The notes beneath the pieces were generated by a model. It was not told the DNA's origin and made no database searches. It saw only the letters and a list, made by a program, of their open reading frames with translations. Shown one piece after another: positions 8,367 to 19,861 of a stretch of 64,000 bases of DNA. Source of the stretch: Enterobacter cloacae subsp. cloacae ATCC 13047 (lineage in GTDB: Bacteria > Pseudomonadota > Gammaproteobacteria > Enterobacterales > Enterobacteriaceae); the NCBI RefSeq assembly GCF_000025565.1, contig NC_014121.1:2728001-2792000 (forward strand). The letters are read 5' to 3'. How positions within the stretch are numbered: the first letter of the stretch is position 1; the number at the start of each line of letters is the position of its first letter. The translations under genes were made by a program, and so were the position numbers.

Positions 8367-10274
8367 TTATGCGCCGTTTTTCAGAGACTCAAGGTACTCC
8401 CAGCGCTCAAATGCTTCTTCCAGAGCTTTTTCAGCTGCGGACAATTCGGCCAGGACTTTTTGAGTATAGTCGTGCGATTGGGTGAAGAAGGATGCATCGG
8501 CAACCTGCGCTTGCAGCGCCTCCAGCGCGGCCTCCAGCTCCTCAAGACGCTGAGGCAAACCCTCCAGTTCGCGCTGCAGGTTATAGCTTAGTTTAGCCGA
8601 GGTTTTCTTGACAGTTTCTGCTTTTGTTACAACAGGTTCAGTCGTTGTTTTAGACTTCGCCTGTTTTTGCGCCAGCGACTGTGCCTGCTGCCCTTTCGCG
8701 TCGTGGTAGCCACCCACATATTGACCAATCCGCCCTTCGCCTTCGAAGATCCAGCATTCGGTCACGGTGTTGTCAACGAACTGACGGTCGTGGCTCACCA
8801 GCATCACGGTGCCCTGATAACCATCGATCAGCTCTTCCAGCAGTTCGAGCGTTTCGACATCCAGGTCGTTGGTTGGTTCATCGAGAATCAACAGGTTGCT
8901 TGGTTTCAGGAATAACCGCGCCAGCAGAAGACGGTTTCGCTCACCGCCAGACAGCGCACGCACCGGGGTCATCGCCCGTTTAGGGTGGAACAGGAAGTCC
9001 TGGAGATAGCCCAGCACATGGCGCGGCTTACCGTTTACCATGACCTCCTGCTTACCTTCGGCAAGGTTATCCATCACCGTTCTGTCCGGATCCAGCTCTG
9101 CACGGTGCTGGTCAAAATAGGCCACTTCCAGTTTGGTGCCGCAGTGAATTCGGCCACTATTCGCCTGCAACTGGCCCAGCATCAGCTTCAGCAGCGTGGT
9201 TTTACCGCAGCCATTGGGGCCAATCAGGGCGATTTTATCCCCGCGCTGAACCTGGGCGGAGAAGTCTTTCACCAGCACTTTCCCGTCAACCTGGTAGTTA
9301 ACGTTTTCCATCTCGAAGACGATCTTGCCGGAACGGGAGGCCTCTTCTACCTGCATTTTGGCGCTGCCCATCACTTCGCGACGTTCGCTGCGTTCACGAC
9401 GCATCGCTTTCAGGGCACGAACGCGGCCTTCGTTGCGGGTACGGCGGGCTTTGATCCCCTGACGGATCCACACCTCTTCCTGCGCCAGTTTGCGGTCGAA
9501 TTCGGCGTTTTGCAGCTCTTCCACGCGCAAGTTTTCTTCTTTTTCCAGCAGATAAGTATCGTAATCGCCGGGATAGGTAACCAGCTTGCCACGGTCGAGA
9601 TCGACAATGCGCGTCGCCATATTGCGAATGAAGGAACGGTCGTGGGAGATGAAGATAATGGTACCGCTGAAAGTTTTCAGGAACCCTTCAAGCCAGTCGA
9701 TCGCTTCAATGTCCAGGTGGTTGGTTGGTTCATCCAGCAGCAGCACCTTCGGCCCGCTGACCAGCGCGCGGCCCAGTGCCGCCTTACGCAACCAGCCGCC
9801 AGATAGCGCAGACAGCTGCATATCCGGCTCCAGGCCCAGCTGAGCCAGCACCTCGTTAATACGGTTCTCCAGCTGCCACAGGCCGTGATGATCGAGCATC
9901 TCCTGGACTTTCGCCAGTTCGTTAAGATTTTTGTCGCTCGGGTCGGTCATCACCAGATGAGAAATCTCGTGATAGCGCTTCAGGTATTCAGCCTGCTCCG
10001 AAATCCCTTCCGCCACGAAATCGTACACGCTGCCGGTGACATGACGCGGCGGATCCTGCTGCAGACGGGAGACAATCAGATCCTGCTCGTAAACAATACG
10101 CCCGTCATCCAGACCCTGCTCGCGGTTGAGGATTTTCATCAGCGTGGATTTACCCGCGCCGTTACGGCCCACCAGACAGACGCGTTCGTTGTCTTCGATG
10201 TGCAGTTCAGCATTGTCGAGAAGCGGTGAGTCGCTGAAGGAGAGCCACGCACCGTGCATACTAATTAAAGACAT
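8367..10274 (-). CDS. uup: ABC-F ATPase Uup
   Basis: A cytosolic ABC-F family ATPase of 635 residues acting on ribosomes and, by genetics, on branched DNA intermediates. There are two ABC cassettes without membrane segments. Walker A motifs are GRNGAGKST (near residue 37) and GPNGCGKTT (near 355), and signatures are LSGGWLRK and LSGGERNR. A linker rich in charged residues separates the cassettes. A C-terminal coiled coil (about 560-630) is the DNA-binding Uup domain. It lies 12 bases after rlmKL and just before pqiA. Confidence 0.97.
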   Translation of the reverse strand: MSLISMHGAWLSFSDSPLLDNAELHIEDNERVCLVGRNGAGKSTLMKILNREQGLDDGRIVYEQDLIVSRLQQDPPRHVTGSVYDFVAEGISEQAEYLKRYHEISHLVMTDPSDKNLNELAKVQEMLDHHGLWQLENRINEVLAQLGLEPDMQLSALSGGWLRKAALGRALVSGPKVLLLDEPTNHLDIEAIDWLEGFLKTFSGTIIFISHDRSFIRNMATRIVDLDRGKLVTYPGDYDTYLLEKEENLRVEELQNAEFDRKLAQEEVWIRQGIKARRTRNEGRVRALKAMRRERSERREVMGSAKMQVEEASRSGKIVFEMENVNYQVDGKVLVKDFSAQVQRGDKIALIGPNGCGKTTLLKLMLGQLQANSGRIHCGTKLEVAYFDQHRAELDPDRTVMDNLAEGKQEVMVNGKPRHVLGYLQDFLFHPKRAMTPVRALSGGERNRLLLARLFLKPSNLLILDEPTNDLDVETLELLEELIDGYQGTVMLVSHDRQFVDNTVTECWIFEGEGRIGQYVGGYHDAKGQQAQSLAQKQAKSKTTTEPVVTKAETVKKTSAKLSYNLQRELEGLPQRLEELEAALEALQAQVADASFFTQSHDYTQKVLAELSAAEKALEEAFERWEYLESLKNGA

Positions 10275-10286
10275 TTATTTTTCCTT

Positions 10287-12395
10287 TCAGGCCGCGGTGA
10301 TAAGCCAGCAGTTATGGATCTGACGATTACGGGCAAAGTCCTGAGACAGCGTTTTTTGGCTGATTTCTTGTGCTTTCAGTCCCAGAGCGGCCAGGCCGTC
10401 GTGATCCATGCGGAAACCGCGTTTGTTATTCGAGAACATAATCGTGCCGCCTTTACGCAGGAGGCGCTTCAGGTCGGTCATCAGGCGCAGGTGATCGCGT
10501 TGTACATCAAAGCTATCCTCCATACGCTTGGAGTTGGAGAACGTTGGCGGATCGATGAAGATCAGATCGAACTGTTCATCGGTGTCACGCAGCCAGCCCA
10601 GGACATCAGCCTGCATCAGACGATGCTGGCGTCCGGTCAGGCCATTGAGACGCAGGTTGCGCTCCGCCCACTCCAGATAGGTGCGCGACATATCCACCGT
10701 AGTGGTGCTGCGCGCGCCGCCCAGGCCCGCATGCACGCTGGCGCTACCGGTATAGGAAAACAGGTTAAGGAAGTCCTTACCTTTGCTCATCTGGCCCAGC
10801 ATACGACGGGCAATGCGGTGGTCGAGGAACAGCCCGGTATCGAGGTAATCCGTCAGGTTAACCCACAGGCGAGCGTTGTATTCGCCCACTTCAATAAAGT
10901 CGCCCTTCTCACCCATCTTCTGATACTGGTTTTTCCCTTTCTGACGCTCGCGGGTTTTCAGCACCAGTTTGTTTGGCGCAATGCCAAGCACGGCAATCGT
11001 CGCTGCGATCACGTCCAGCATGCGCTGGCGCGCTTTTTGCGCATCAATGGTTTTTGGTGGAGCATATTCCTGAATCACCACCCAGTCTGCATAGCGGTCA
11101 ACCGCCACGTTGTACTCCGGCAGATCGGCGTCATACAGGCGATAGCATTCAATGCCTTCCTGTTTGGCCCATTTTTCAAATTTCTTCAGGTTCTTGCGCA
11201 GACGGTTAGCGTAATCTTCCGCCACGCCCGACGGTTTGCTGTCCGCCGCTTTCTCCGCCAGATGGTAGTTTTTCTGCACACAGTCCAGCGGGCCGTTCTT
11301 CGCCTTAAACTGGCGATCGGCACGCAGCTGCAGACAGCTCAGCAGTTCTGGTGAAGCGCTAAACAGGGAGAGATTCCAGCCGCCAAAGTAGTCTTTCATA
11401 TTGCGGCCCAGCAGGCTGTGCAGGGCAATCAACGCCGGTTCGCTATCCAGACGCTCGCCGTATGGCGGGTTGCTAATAACAGTACCATACGGGCCTTTCG
11501 GCAGCGGGTTGGTCAGGTTCGCGACATCTTTCACTTCAAAGGTCACCAGCTCACCGATACCCGCGCGACGGGCATTGCTGCGCGCGCGTTCAATGACGCG
11601 CGGGTCACTGTCAGATCCATAGAAATGGGAGGTGTACTCCGCCAGGCCTTTACGCGCACGGGCCTGCGCTTCGGCTTTGACCTCTTTCCAGATTGTTTCA
11701 TCGTGCTGCGCCCAGCCGCTAAAGCCCCAGTGGCCGCGATGCAGGCCGGGAGCGCGGTCGGTGGCCAGCATCGCGGCTTCAATCAGCAGCGTACCGGAAC
11801 CACACATTGGGTCGAGCAGCGGCGTGCCCGGCAGCCAGCCGGAGCGCATCACGATAGCGGCAGCCAGCGTTTCTTTGATGGGTGCCATACCGGTGCGATC
11901 GCGGTAGCCACGCAGATGCAGACCGGCCCCGCTCAGATCCAGAGAGATGCTGGCGGTATCGCCATTGAGCCAGACGTTAATGCGCAGATCCGGGTTTTCA
12001 CGATCGACGTTTGGTCGTTCTTTGTTTTTACGGGTAAAGCAGTCCACGATGGCATCTTTCACACGCAGCGCGCCGTACTGGCTGTTGCGGATCTCATCGT
12101 TTACACCGTTAAAATGCACCGCGAAGGTCGCGTCTGGCGTGAAGATCTCTGTCCAGTCGATCATCTGTACGCCGGTATAGAGATCAAGATCGCTGTAGAC
12201 CTTGCACTCTTTCATCGGCAGCATGATGCGCGACGCCAGGCGGCTCCACATCAGGCTCTGGTAAATAAGCCGTGTGTCGCCCTCAAAATGGACACCACCC
12301 TGAACCACCTGGCACTCTTGCGCGCCCAGGGCTTCCAGTTCAGTTTTTAACAGCTCTTCCAGCCCACGGGCCGTACTGGCAAACAGAGAATTCAT
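10287..12395 (-). CDS. rlmL: Bifunctional 23S rRNA methyltransferase RlmKL
   Basis: This fused enzyme makes m2G2445 (RlmL, N-terminal) and m7G2069 (RlmK, C-terminal) in 23S rRNA. Its 702 residues match E. coli. A THUMP domain covers about residues 45-155. The RlmL domain has [14 protein letters not shown] and the catalytic NPPYGERL. The RlmK domain has [16 protein letters not shown] and [10 protein letters not shown]. It is the first gene of a minus-strand cluster with uup 12 bases downstream. Confidence 0.97.
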   Translation of the reverse strand: MNSLFASTARGLEELLKTELEALGAQECQVVQGGVHFEGDTRLIYQSLMWSRLASRIMLPMKECKVYSDLDLYTGVQMIDWTEIFTPDATFAVHFNGVNDEIRNSQYGALRVKDAIVDCFTRKNKERPNVDRENPDLRINVWLNGDTASISLDLSGAGLHLRGYRDRTGMAPIKETLAAAIVMRSGWLPGTPLLDPMCGSGTLLIEAAMLATDRAPGLHRGHWGFSGWAQHDETIWKEVKAEAQARARKGLAEYTSHFYGSDSDPRVIERARSNARRAGIGELVTFEVKDVANLTNPLPKGPYGTVISNPPYGERLDSEPALIALHSLLGRNMKDYFGGWNLSLFSASPELLSCLQLRADRQFKAKNGPLDCVQKNYHLAEKAADSKPSGVAEDYANRLRKNLKKFEKWAKQEGIECYRLYDADLPEYNVAVDRYADWVVIQEYAPPKTIDAQKARQRMLDVIAATIAVLGIAPNKLVLKTRERQKGKNQYQKMGEKGDFIEVGEYNARLWVNLTDYLDTGLFLDHRIARRMLGQMSKGKDFLNLFSYTGSASVHAGLGGARSTTTVDMSRTYLEWAERNLRLNGLTGRQHRLMQADVLGWLRDTDEQFDLIFIDPPTFSNSKRMEDSFDVQRDHLRLMTDLKRLLRKGGTIMFSNNKRGFRMDHDGLAALGLKAQEISQKTLSQDFARNRQIHNCWLITAA

Positions 12396-12495
12396 ATCGT
12401 CACTTTTACTCTAAGAAAATTGTCGCGCATTATAGCTAATATGACGTGTATGTCATAAAGTTGAAGGCTTATTTTCATTCGAGGGACTGTGCACA

Positions 12496-13605
12496 GTGGC
12501 GACGTTATCCAGGCTTTTTATTCATCCGGTGAAATCCATGCGCGGTATCGGCGTTTCTCACGCCCTGGCTGACATCAGTGGATTTGCCTTCGATCGTATT
12601 TTTATGGTCACCGAGCCTGACGGTACGTTCATTACCGCACGCCAGTTCCCGCAGATGGTGCGCTTTACGCCTTCACCGCTGCATGACGGCCTGCACCTCA
12701 CCGCCCCGGATGGCTCAAGCGTATTGATTCGCTTTGCTGATTTTGCGCCTGTCGATGCGCCAACGGAAGTGTGGGGCAATCATTTTACCGCTCGCATCGC
12801 TCCGGACGAGATTAACCGCTGGCTGAGCGGCTTCTTCTCCCGCGAGGTACAGCTGCGCTGGGTGGGTCCGGCGCTGACGCGACGCGTCAAGCGCCACGAC
12901 GCGGTTCCCCTCTCGTTCGCCGATGGTTTCCCGTTCCTGTTAACCAGCGAAGCCTCGCTGCGTGACCTGCAGCGTCGCTGTAAGGCCAGCGTGCAGATGG
13001 AGCAATTTCGCCCGAATCTGGTGGTGACCGGTACGGAAGCCTGGGAGGAAGATACCTGGAAAGTGATCCGCATCGGCAGCGTCATTTTTGATGTCGTGAA
13101 GCCGTGCAGCCGCTGCATTTTCACCACCGTAAGTCCGGAGAAAGGCCTGAAGCATCCTTCCGGCGAACCGCTGAAAACCCTGCAATCATTCCGTACCGCG
13201 CAGGATAATGGCGACGTGGATTTCGGCCAGAATCTTATTCCGCGCTCAAGCGGAGTGATCCGCGTGGGTGACGAGGTGGAAATTCTCACCCGTGGGCCTG
13301 CGCGCGTGTACGGTGCGGGTCAGGAAGAAGAAATGGTAGACGTTGAGACGCAAGCCAGTTCGGCAGTGGATATTCACTGGCAGGGCAGCGTTATACGGGG
13401 TAACAATCAGCAGGTGATACTTGAGCAGCTGGAGCAAGCCGGGATCCGTATCCCGTATTCCTGTCGGGCGGGTATCTGTGGTTGCTGTCGAATCAAGCTG
13501 GTCGGGGGCGACGTCAGTGCGCTGAAGAAATCCGCAATCGGTGATGACGGGACGATCCTGTGCTGTAGCTGTATTCCAAAAACGTCGATACAGCTGGAAG
13601 CTTAA
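12496..13605 (+). CDS. ycbX: MOSC/2Fe-2S protein YcbX
   Basis: YcbX works with molybdenum cofactor in reductive detoxification of N-hydroxylated base analogues such as 6-hydroxylaminopurine. The 369-residue protein has an N-terminal MOSC beta barrel, a MOSC domain with the cofactor cysteine in [10 protein letters not shown] (near residue 205), and a C-terminal plant-type ferredoxin domain with CRAGICGCC and a final CCSC. The start is GTG at 12496. It gives [19 protein letters not shown], in line with the family. It converges on zapC with a 4-base overlap. Confidence 0.94.
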   Translation: MATLSRLFIHPVKSMRGIGVSHALADISGFAFDRIFMVTEPDGTFITARQFPQMVRFTPSPLHDGLHLTAPDGSSVLIRFADFAPVDAPTEVWGNHFTARIAPDEINRWLSGFFSREVQLRWVGPALTRRVKRHDAVPLSFADGFPFLLTSEASLRDLQRRCKASVQMEQFRPNLVVTGTEAWEEDTWKVIRIGSVIFDVVKPCSRCIFTTVSPEKGLKHPSGEPLKTLQSFRTAQDNGDVDFGQNLIPRSSGVIRVGDEVEILTRGPARVYGAGQEEEMVDVETQASSAVDIHWQGSVIRGNNQQVILEQLEQAGIRIPYSCRAGICGCCRIKLVGGDVSALKKSAIGDDGTILCCSCIPKTSIQLEA

Positions 13606-14144
13606 ACCGCCTGTTCCAGGCTGAATGAATCCACGCGCAGCTGCGGTTTCAGCCTGTCATTCATGACCTTAATGGCATCCCCGAGCTGCATCGTCCGCCC
13701 GGCAATGGTCACGCCGGGCTGGGCCAGCAGACAAAGCGCGGCATTTTCGCCAGGTTCCACCACCAGTAAACTCACCTCTTCTGCGGTATCGCTCAGATTG
13801 ACGCTGGCCGCATCGCCCGTGGCTGGCGTCCAGTTCATATCATGCGGCAGAAAATGCCAGCTTTTCGGCATTTGCGGTTTCAGGAAACGAATCGCCACCA
13901 GCGCGTTTAATATCAGTTCGGCACGCTGTTCTTTTGAGAGCAGCAGGTCACGGCATTTCTCTTCAAAGGAGAAATAAAGCGCAGCATCGTCTACACAAAA
14001 GCCAGACGGGGAGAAAGCGTCCGGGGTTAACATTCGACGCGCAAAACGAGAACGGAACAACATGCCATTGGCTAAATCGAGCATCATTCGGTCATGCTCT
14101 TCACAAAAATACCAGCGCCAGTTATCGTCAGGTTTAATTCGCAT
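13602..14144 (-). CDS. zapC: Cell division protein ZapC
   Basis: A cytosolic FtsZ-ring-associated protein that suppresses FtsZ GTPase activity and bundles protofilaments. Its 180 residues equal the E. coli length. The N-terminus [20 protein letters not shown] is characteristic. It sits between ycbX (convergent, 4-base overlap) and pyrD (same strand upstream), as in E. coli. Confidence 0.95.
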   Translation of the reverse strand: MRIKPDDNWRWYFCEEHDRMMLDLANGMLFRSRFARRMLTPDAFSPSGFCVDDAALYFSFEEKCRDLLLSKEQRAELILNALVAIRFLKPQMPKSWHFLPHDMNWTPATGDAASVNLSDTAEEVSLLVVEPGENAALCLLAQPGVTIAGRTMQLGDAIKVMNDRLKPQLRVDSFSLEQAV

Positions 14145-14260
14145 GTGTCTCTCCCGTACCCAAACGTCCTGTACTAAAAATGTCCCATTCGCCGCTTCGT
14201 TTATAACACCATTAATAAAAGACTATAATGTTTAAATAAGCAACAGTGACGGAATATAAA

Positions 14261-14292
14261 ACAACCAGGGCTGGAAATAAAGCCCTGGTTGT
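14261..14292 (-). terminator. Probable pyrD terminator
   Basis: A 12-base perfect stem ACAACCAGGGCT/AGCCCTGGTTGT lies 18 bases past the pyrD stop. The T run on the minus strand is weak, so some read-through into zapC is possible. Confidence 0.6.
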
Positions 14293-14309
14293 CTGATTAA
14301 GAGAAAAGA

Positions 14310-15320
14310 TTAGATATGAGTAACGATTTCTTTTATGAGCGGCGGGCCTTTAAAAATAAAGCCGGAATAGATTTGCACCAGTGAGGCGCCCGCAGCCATC
14401 TTCTCGCGCGCAGCAATCACCGAATCGATACCACCGACACCGATTATTGGCAGGCGACCTTTTAATTCGGCGGAGAGCGCCCGAATAATTTCCGTACTTT
14501 TTAATTGTACCGGACGTCCACTTAACCCACCCGCTTCGTCACAGTTTTTCATTCCCTGGACGAGGGATCGATCGAGCGTCGTATTGGTCGCAATCACACC
14601 ATCAATATTATGGCGAACTAAGCTGTCGGCAACCTGGATCAATTCTTCAGCAGAAAGATCCGGTGCGATCTTAACCGCCACCGGAACATATTTATGATGG
14701 ATCGCCTGCAGCTCATTTTGTTTATTTTTAATGGCGCTGAGAAGATCGTCCAGCGCTTCACCATATTGCAGAGAACGTAGCCCCGGGGTATTCGGCGATG
14801 AAATATTCACGGCGATATAACCGGCATAGGCGTAGACTTTTTCCATACAAATCAGGTAGTCATCTTTACCCTGCTCAACCGGCGTGTCTTTATTTTTGCC
14901 AATATTGATGCCTAATACACCATCAAAATGGGCTTTTTTAACGTTTTCTACGAGATGATCCACGCCGAGGTTATTAAAGCCCATGCGGTTGATCAGCCCC
15001 TCGGCTTCGACCAGACGGAACAAACGCGGCTTATCATTACCCGGCTGTGGACGCGGCGTTACGGTACCGATTTCGATGGAACCAAAGCCCATCGCGCCCA
15101 GGGCATCAATGCACTCGCCATTTTTATCCAGACCTGCCGCCAGACCCAGCGGGTTTTTAAAGGTCAGACCCATGCACTGCACAGGTTTTTCCGGCACGTT
15201 CTGACGCACCAGCGCGGCCAGCGGCGTTCCCGTAATACGGCGTAATTGCTGGAATGTAAATTCATGAGCGCGCTCAGGGTCGAGCTGGAAAAGGGCTTTA
15301 CGAACGAAGGGGTAGTACAT
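14310..15320 (-). CDS. pyrD: Dihydroorotate dehydrogenase (quinone) PyrD
   Basis: A class 2, membrane-associated FMN enzyme that oxidises dihydroorotate to orotate with quinone, the fourth step of pyrimidine synthesis. The start at 15320 gives [16 protein letters not shown] and 336 residues as in E. coli. A longer in-frame start would run through the regulatory hairpin. FMN/substrate motifs include [10 protein letters not shown], the catalytic Ser region [11 protein letters not shown] (near residue 175) and GVGGIDS. The leader has a CTP-sensing hairpin and a PurR box. Confidence 0.97.
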   Translation of the reverse strand: MYYPFVRKALFQLDPERAHEFTFQQLRRITGTPLAALVRQNVPEKPVQCMGLTFKNPLGLAAGLDKNGECIDALGAMGFGSIEIGTVTPRPQPGNDKPRLFRLVEAEGLINRMGFNNLGVDHLVENVKKAHFDGVLGINIGKNKDTPVEQGKDDYLICMEKVYAYAGYIAVNISSPNTPGLRSLQYGEALDDLLSAIKNKQNELQAIHHKYVPVAVKIAPDLSAEELIQVADSLVRHNIDGVIATNTTLDRSLVQGMKNCDEAGGLSGRPVQLKSTEIIRALSAELKGRLPIIGVGGIDSVIAAREKMAAGASLVQIYSGFIFKGPPLIKEIVTHI

Positions 15321-15334
15321 GAACTCTCCTGGAT

Positions 15335-15354
15335 TCCCGGTGTGCAAACCGGGA
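15335..15354 (-). promoter_or_regulatory. pyrD leader hairpin for translational control
   Basis: On the minus strand TCCCGG and CCGGGA pair around an 8-base loop immediately before the AGGAGAG Shine-Dalgarno (15324-15330). In E. coli and Salmonella, start-site switching in response to the CTP/GTP ratio decides whether this hairpin forms. The sequence arrangement is conserved here. Confidence 0.75.
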
Positions 15355-15416
15355 GGGGATTATGTGCGATCCTGCCCGGAAAGGGAATTGACCTGCGGCA
15401 AAAAAATCAGCGTAAA

Positions 15417-15432
15417 ACGCAAACGTTTACTT
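15417..15432 (-). promoter_or_regulatory. PurR operator of pyrD
   Basis: ACGCAAACGTTTACTT matches the PurR consensus ACGCAAACGTTTNCNT and sits upstream of the pyrD leader, as in E. coli. The rest of 15433-15569 should carry the ssuE promoter. I could not define Cbl or CysB sites by eye. Confidence 0.75.
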
Positions 15433-15569
15433 CCCCGTACACTTCTTATGCGCTTTTTCGCATTTTAATTGCGGATAAATCATTTAGTGGAATAACCACG
15501 CAGTGTCACACTCCTGAAAATTGTTATGAATGTTAGATAAAAGCAAACAATTAGTTATAAGGAGCACAC

Positions 15570-16145
15570 ATGCGCGTCATCACCCTGGCCGGAAGTCCAC
15601 GTTTCCCTTCTCGTTCCAGCGCCCTGCTGGAATATGCCCGCGAAAGGCTTAATGCTCTGGATGTGGAAGTGTGCCACTGGAATCTGCACAACTTTGAACC
15701 TGAGGATCTGCTCTACGCGCGCTTTGACAGTCCGGCATTGAACACCCTGATTGAACAGCTAAAAAGTGCTGACGGTCTTATCGTCGCGACCCCGATTTAT
15801 AAAGCCTCATTTTCCGGCGCACTGAAAACCTTGCTCGATCTGCTGCCTGAACGTGCACTTGATGGAAAAGTGGTGTTGCCGCTGGCTACGGGCGGTACGG
15901 TTGCGCATTTACTGGCCGTGGATTACGCCCTGAAGCCGGTACTGAACGCGTTGAAGGCGCAGGAGATCCTGCACGGCGTTTTTGCCGATGACTCGCAGGT
16001 TATCGATTACCAGCACAAACCGCATTTCACCCCGAATCTGCAAACCCGGCTCGACACTGCGCTGGAGACATTCTGGCATGCCCTGCACCGTCGCGATATT
16101 CAGGCACCTGCGTTTGGACAGCCACAAGGAGTCGCACATGTTTAA
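15570..16145 (+). CDS. ssuE: NADPH-dependent FMN reductase SsuE
   Basis: Supplies reduced FMN to SsuD for oxygenolytic desulfonation. Its 191 residues form a flavodoxin-like fold with the N-terminal flavin motif LAGSPRFPSRSS and the TPIYKASFSGALKTLLD segment (about 75-92) typical of the family. It is the first gene of ssuEADCB. A clear GGAG site precedes the ATG. Its last 8 bases overlap the ssuA start (16138). The operon is normally expressed under sulfate limitation through Cbl and CysB. Confidence 0.97.
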   Translation: MRVITLAGSPRFPSRSSALLEYARERLNALDVEVCHWNLHNFEPEDLLYARFDSPALNTLIEQLKSADGLIVATPIYKASFSGALKTLLDLLPERALDGKVVLPLATGGTVAHLLAVDYALKPVLNALKAQEILHGVFADDSQVIDYQHKPHFTPNLQTRLDTALETFWHALHRRDIQAPAFGQPQGVAHV

Positions 16146-17100
16146 AACACTTACCCGTATCAGCCTGGCTGGTCTGCTCACACTCTCGTCCCTGACCCAT
16201 GCAGCAGAGACGGCACCTGACAGTTTGCGCATTGGTTACCAGAAAGGCAGCGTCAGTATGGTGCTGGCAAAAAGCCACCAGCTTCTGGAAAAACGCTTCC
16301 CACAGACCAAATTCTCCTGGGTGGAGTTTCCTGCCGGGCCACAAATGCTGGAGGCGCTGAACGTTGGAAGCATCGATTTAGGCAGTACTGGCGATATTCC
16401 ACCGATCTTTGCGCAGGCGGCCGGGGCCGATCTGGTCTACGTTGGCGTTGAGCCACCAAAACCTAAAGCCGAGGTGATTCTGGTGCCGGAAAATAGCGCC
16501 ATTAAAAATGTCGCCGAACTTAAAGGTCACAAAGTCGCATTCCAGAAAGGTTCCAGCTCGCACAACCTGCTACTCCGCGCCCTGCAGGAGGCCGGGCTAA
16601 AGTTCACCGATATTCAGCCCGTCTATCTGACCCCTGCTGATGCCCGCGCCGCCTTCCAGCAAGGCAATGTCGACGCGTGGGCTATCTGGGATCCTTACTA
16701 CTCCGCGGCATTACTTCAGGGCGGCGTACGGGTATTGAAAGATGGCACAACCCTGAAACAGACCGGTTCGTTCTACCTTGCAGCCCGTCCGTATGCAGAG
16801 AAAAACGGTGCCTTTGTTCAGGACGTCCTGAATACCTTTACCGAAGCCGATACCCTGACGCAAAGCCAGCGCCCGGAGAGCATCACCCTGCTGGCGAAAA
16901 CCATGGGCTTACCGGAGGCGGTGATCGCGAGCTACCTCAACCACCGTCCACCCACCACCATTATCCCGGTGGACGCACATGTCGCAGCCCTGCAACAACA
17001 GACTGCCGACCTCTTTTATCAAAACCGCTTAGTCCCAAAACAGGTGAACATTCGCGAACGCATCTGGCAACCCGCAGCCAAAGAAGGAGCCAAATCATGA
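16138..17100 (+). CDS. ssuA: Alkanesulfonate ABC transporter substrate-binding protein SsuA
   Basis: Periplasmic aliphatic-sulfonate-binding protein. The start at 16138, overlapping the end of ssuE, gives 320 residues with a signal peptide ending about LTHAAE. Longer in-frame starts lie inside ssuE. Family features include the [19 protein letters not shown] and [20 protein letters not shown] segments. The stop TGA overlaps the ssuD ATG. Confidence 0.97.
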   Translation: MFKTLTRISLAGLLTLSSLTHAAETAPDSLRIGYQKGSVSMVLAKSHQLLEKRFPQTKFSWVEFPAGPQMLEALNVGSIDLGSTGDIPPIFAQAAGADLVYVGVEPPKPKAEVILVPENSAIKNVAELKGHKVAFQKGSSSHNLLLRALQEAGLKFTDIQPVYLTPADARAAFQQGNVDAWAIWDPYYSAALLQGGVRVLKDGTTLKQTGSFYLAARPYAEKNGAFVQDVLNTFTEADTLTQSQRPESITLLAKTMGLPEAVIASYLNHRPPTTIIPVDAHVAALQQQTADLFYQNRLVPKQVNIRERIWQPAAKEGAKS

Positions 17101-18242
17101 GTCTGAATCTTTTCTGGTTTTTACCCACCCACGGTGATGGACACTATCTTGGTACCGAAGAAGGGTCGCGCCCGGTTGACCACGGCTATCTGCAGCAGAT
17201 TGCGCAGGCGGCAGACCGAATCGGTTTCACCGGCGTGCTGATCCCCACCGGACGCTCGTGCGAAGACGCCTGGCTGGTCGCCGCGTCGATGATCCCGGTC
17301 ACCCAGCGCCTGAAATTCCTGGTGGCATTGCGTCCGAGCGTGGTTTCCCCGACCGTTGCCGCACGTCAGGCGGCAACGCTCGACAGGCTCTCCAACGGAC
17401 GCGCGCTGTTTAACCTGGTCACCGGCAGCGATCCGCAGGAACTGGCCGGTGACGGCGTGTTCCTCGATCATACGGAACGCTATGAGGCCTCCGCCGAGTT
17501 TACCCGCGTCTGGCGACGTCTGCTTGAGGGGGAAACGGTCACCTTCGATGGCAAGCATATTCATGTTCGCGACGCGAAACTCTACTTTCCTCCGGTACAG
17601 CAGCCGCGTCCACCGCTCTACTTCGGCGGATCGTCGGATGTGGCACAGGATCTGGCGGCAGAACAGGTCGATCTCTATCTGACCTGGGGGGAGCCGCCTG
17701 AACTGGTGAAAGAGAAAATTGCCCAGGTGCAGGCCAAAGCCGCCGCCCATGGCCGCAAGGTGCGCTTTGGCATTCGCCTGCACGTGATTGTGCGTGAAAC
17801 CAACGAAGAGGCCTGGCAGGCCGCTGACCGGCTGATCTCGCATCTGGACGATGAGACCATCGCCAAAGCGCAGGCGGCGTTTGCGAAAACCGACTCCGTT
17901 GGACAGCACCGGATGGCTTCGTTACATAACGGCAAACGCGAGAATCTGGAGATCAGCCCCAATCTCTGGGCGGGTGTCGGCCTGGTACGCGGTGGCGCAG
18001 GTACTGCGCTGGTGGGTGACGGCCCGACCGTCGCGGCGCGTATCAACGAATATGCCGAGCTGGGTATCGACAGCTTTATCCTCTCGGGCTATCCGCATCT
18101 TGAGGAGGCATACAAAGTGGGTGAACTGCTGTTCCCGCATCTGGATGTCGCTATCCCGGACATTCCGCAGCCCCGCCAGCTGCAGCTTCAGGGCGAAGCC
18201 GTGGCCAACGAGTTTATTCCGCGAAAAGTCGCGCAAAGCTAA
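17097..18242 (+). CDS. ssuD: FMNH2-dependent alkanesulfonate monooxygenase SsuD
   Basis: A luciferase-like monooxygenase that converts alkanesulfonates to the aldehyde and sulfite using FMNH2 from SsuE. The start at 17097 ([19 protein letters not shown]) gives 381 residues, identical to E. coli length. Longer in-frame starts lie inside ssuA. Conserved features include CEDAW near residue 54 and the flexible-loop region about 250-285. The 4-base ATGA overlap with ssuA implies coupled translation. Confidence 0.97.
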   Translation: MSLNLFWFLPTHGDGHYLGTEEGSRPVDHGYLQQIAQAADRIGFTGVLIPTGRSCEDAWLVAASMIPVTQRLKFLVALRPSVVSPTVAARQAATLDRLSNGRALFNLVTGSDPQELAGDGVFLDHTERYEASAEFTRVWRRLLEGETVTFDGKHIHVRDAKLYFPPVQQPRPPLYFGGSSDVAQDLAAEQVDLYLTWGEPPELVKEKIAQVQAKAAAHGRKVRFGIRLHVIVRETNEEAWQAADRLISHLDDETIAKAQAAFAKTDSVGQHRMASLHNGKRENLEISPNLWAGVGLVRGGAGTALVGDGPTVAARINEYAELGIDSFILSGYPHLEEAYKVGELLFPHLDVAIPDIPQPRQLQLQGEAVANEFIPRKVAQS

Positions 18243-18251
18243 GGAGTGGCT

Positions 18252-19043
18252 ATGTCTCTCACCACACAAAAATGGCTGTTGCGCGCCGCCCCGTGGTTTT
18301 TACCTGTCGGCATTGTCCTTATCTGGCAACTGGCCTCCTCCACCGGCTGGCTGTCGAACCGTATCCTGCCCTCTCCGGAGGGCGTAATCGAAGCCTTCTG
18401 GTCGCTGAGTGCCAGCGGCGAGCTGTGGCAGCACCTGGCCATTAGCTCCTGGCGCGCGGTGATTGGGTTTTCCATCGGCGGGAGCATCGGCCTGACGCTG
18501 GGGTTGATCAGCGGCCTGTCCCGCTGGGGGGAACGGTTGCTGGATACCTCCATTCAGATGCTGCGCAACGTACCGCATCTGGCGCTGATCCCCCTGGTCA
18601 TTCTGTGGTTTGGTATTGATGAGAGCGCCAAAATTTTCCTCGTGGCGCTGGGCACGCTGTTCCCGATTTACATCAATACCTGGCATGGGATCCGCAATAT
18701 CGATCGCGGGCTGGTTGAGATGGCACGCAGCTACGGATTATCAGGATTTGCCCTGTTTATCAACGTGCTGCTGCCGGGCGCCTTGCCCTCCATTATGGTT
18801 GGCGTTCGCTTTGCGCTCGGCCTGATGTGGCTGACGCTGATCGTCGCGGAGACCATTTCAGCCAACTCCGGCATTGGCTATCTGGCAATGAACGCCCGCG
18901 AATTCCTGCAAACGGACGTGGTGGTAGTCGCCATTATCCTTTATGCCCTGCTGGGCAAACTTGCTGACGTCAGCGCCCAGTGGCTGGAACGCAGCTGGCT
19001 GCGCTGGAACCCGGCCTATTTCTCTCAGGAGGCGAAAGCATGA
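18252..19043 (+). CDS. ssuC: Alkanesulfonate ABC transporter permease SsuC
   Basis: Inner-membrane permease with about six helices and the cytoplasmic EAA loop around residues 155-175 ([20 protein letters not shown]). The ATG at 18252 follows AAGGAG by a normal distance and gives 263 residues as in E. coli. The in-frame GTG at 18246 is part of the ribosome-binding region. The TGA overlaps the ssuB start. Confidence 0.96.
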   Translation: MSLTTQKWLLRAAPWFLPVGIVLIWQLASSTGWLSNRILPSPEGVIEAFWSLSASGELWQHLAISSWRAVIGFSIGGSIGLTLGLISGLSRWGERLLDTSIQMLRNVPHLALIPLVILWFGIDESAKIFLVALGTLFPIYINTWHGIRNIDRGLVEMARSYGLSGFALFINVLLPGALPSIMVGVRFALGLMWLTLIVAETISANSGIGYLAMNAREFLQTDVVVVAIILYALLGKLADVSAQWLERSWLRWNPAYFSQEAKA

Positions 19044-19810
19044 ATACCGCCCGACTCACTAAGGGGACACCGCTGTTACTTAACGGCGTCACGAAACGCT
19101 ACGGCGACAAAACCATTCTTAACGCCCTGGATCTGCATATCCCCGCCGGACAATTTGTGGCCGTTGTCGGCCGCAGCGGCGGCGGCAAGAGTACGCTGCT
19201 GCGCCTGTTAGCCGGACTGGAAGCGCCGAATGGAGGGGAGATTCTGGCAGGGACAACGCCGCTGGCCAATATTCAGGATGATACTCGCATGATGTTTCAG
19301 GATGCGCGCCTGCTGCCCTGGAAAACGGTGATCGATAACGTCGGGCTGGGGCTGAAAGGTCACTGGCGGGAGGAGGCGCGTCAGGCGCTGGCCGCCGTCG
19401 GGCTGGAGGATCGCGCCGGTGACTGGCCTGCGGCCCTCTCTGGCGGGCAAAAACAGCGTGTAGCGCTGGCGCGGGCGTTGATACATCGTCCAGGCCTGCT
19501 GCTGCTTGATGAGCCGCTCGGGGCACTTGATGCCCTGACGCGGATTGAGATGCAGGATTTAATTGCCTCGCTCTGGCAGGAGCATGGTTTTACGGTCCTG
19601 CTGGTGACGCACGACGTGAGCGAAGCCGTCGCCATGGCCGACCGGGTGCTGTTAATAGAAGAGGGAAAAATTGGTCTGGATCTGACGGTGGATATTTCAC
19701 GCCCTCGCCGTGTGGGATCGGCAAGACTGGCAGAGCTGGAAGCGGAGGTGCTGGAGCGGGTGATGAGGCGCGGTGTGAATGAGCGCGCCTTGATTACGGC
19801 TAATGCCTGA
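19040..19810 (+). CDS. ssuB: Alkanesulfonate ABC transporter ATPase SsuB
   Basis: Cytoplasmic ATPase of the sulfonate importer. It has 256 residues from the ATG at 19040 (4-base overlap with ssuC). Walker A is [11 protein letters not shown] (near residue 45), the signature is [15 protein letters not shown] and Walker B is [12 protein letters not shown]. It is the last gene of the operon and converges on pepN with a palindromic unit between. Confidence 0.96.
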   Translation: MNTARLTKGTPLLLNGVTKRYGDKTILNALDLHIPAGQFVAVVGRSGGGKSTLLRLLAGLEAPNGGEILAGTTPLANIQDDTRMMFQDARLLPWKTVIDNVGLGLKGHWREEARQALAAVGLEDRAGDWPAALSGGQKQRVALARALIHRPGLLLLDEPLGALDALTRIEMQDLIASLWQEHGFTVLLVTHDVSEAVAMADRVLLIEEGKIGLDLTVDISRPRRVGSARLAELEAEVLERVMRRGVNERALITANA

Positions 19811-19816
19811 TGCCTT

Positions 19817-19848
19817 CACCCGGCCCTCTCCCACAGGGAGAGGGTGGG
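19817..19848 (+). repeat. REP-like palindromic unit between ssuB and pepN
   Basis: CCCTCTCCC-ACA-GGGAGAGGG is flanked by CACCCGG and TGGG. This GC-rich palindrome resembles dispersed extragenic palindromes of Enterobacter and relatives. Its place between convergent genes suits transcript 3'-end formation. Dispersal cannot be shown from one copy. Confidence 0.65.
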
Positions 19849-19861
19849 ATTAACGTTTATA

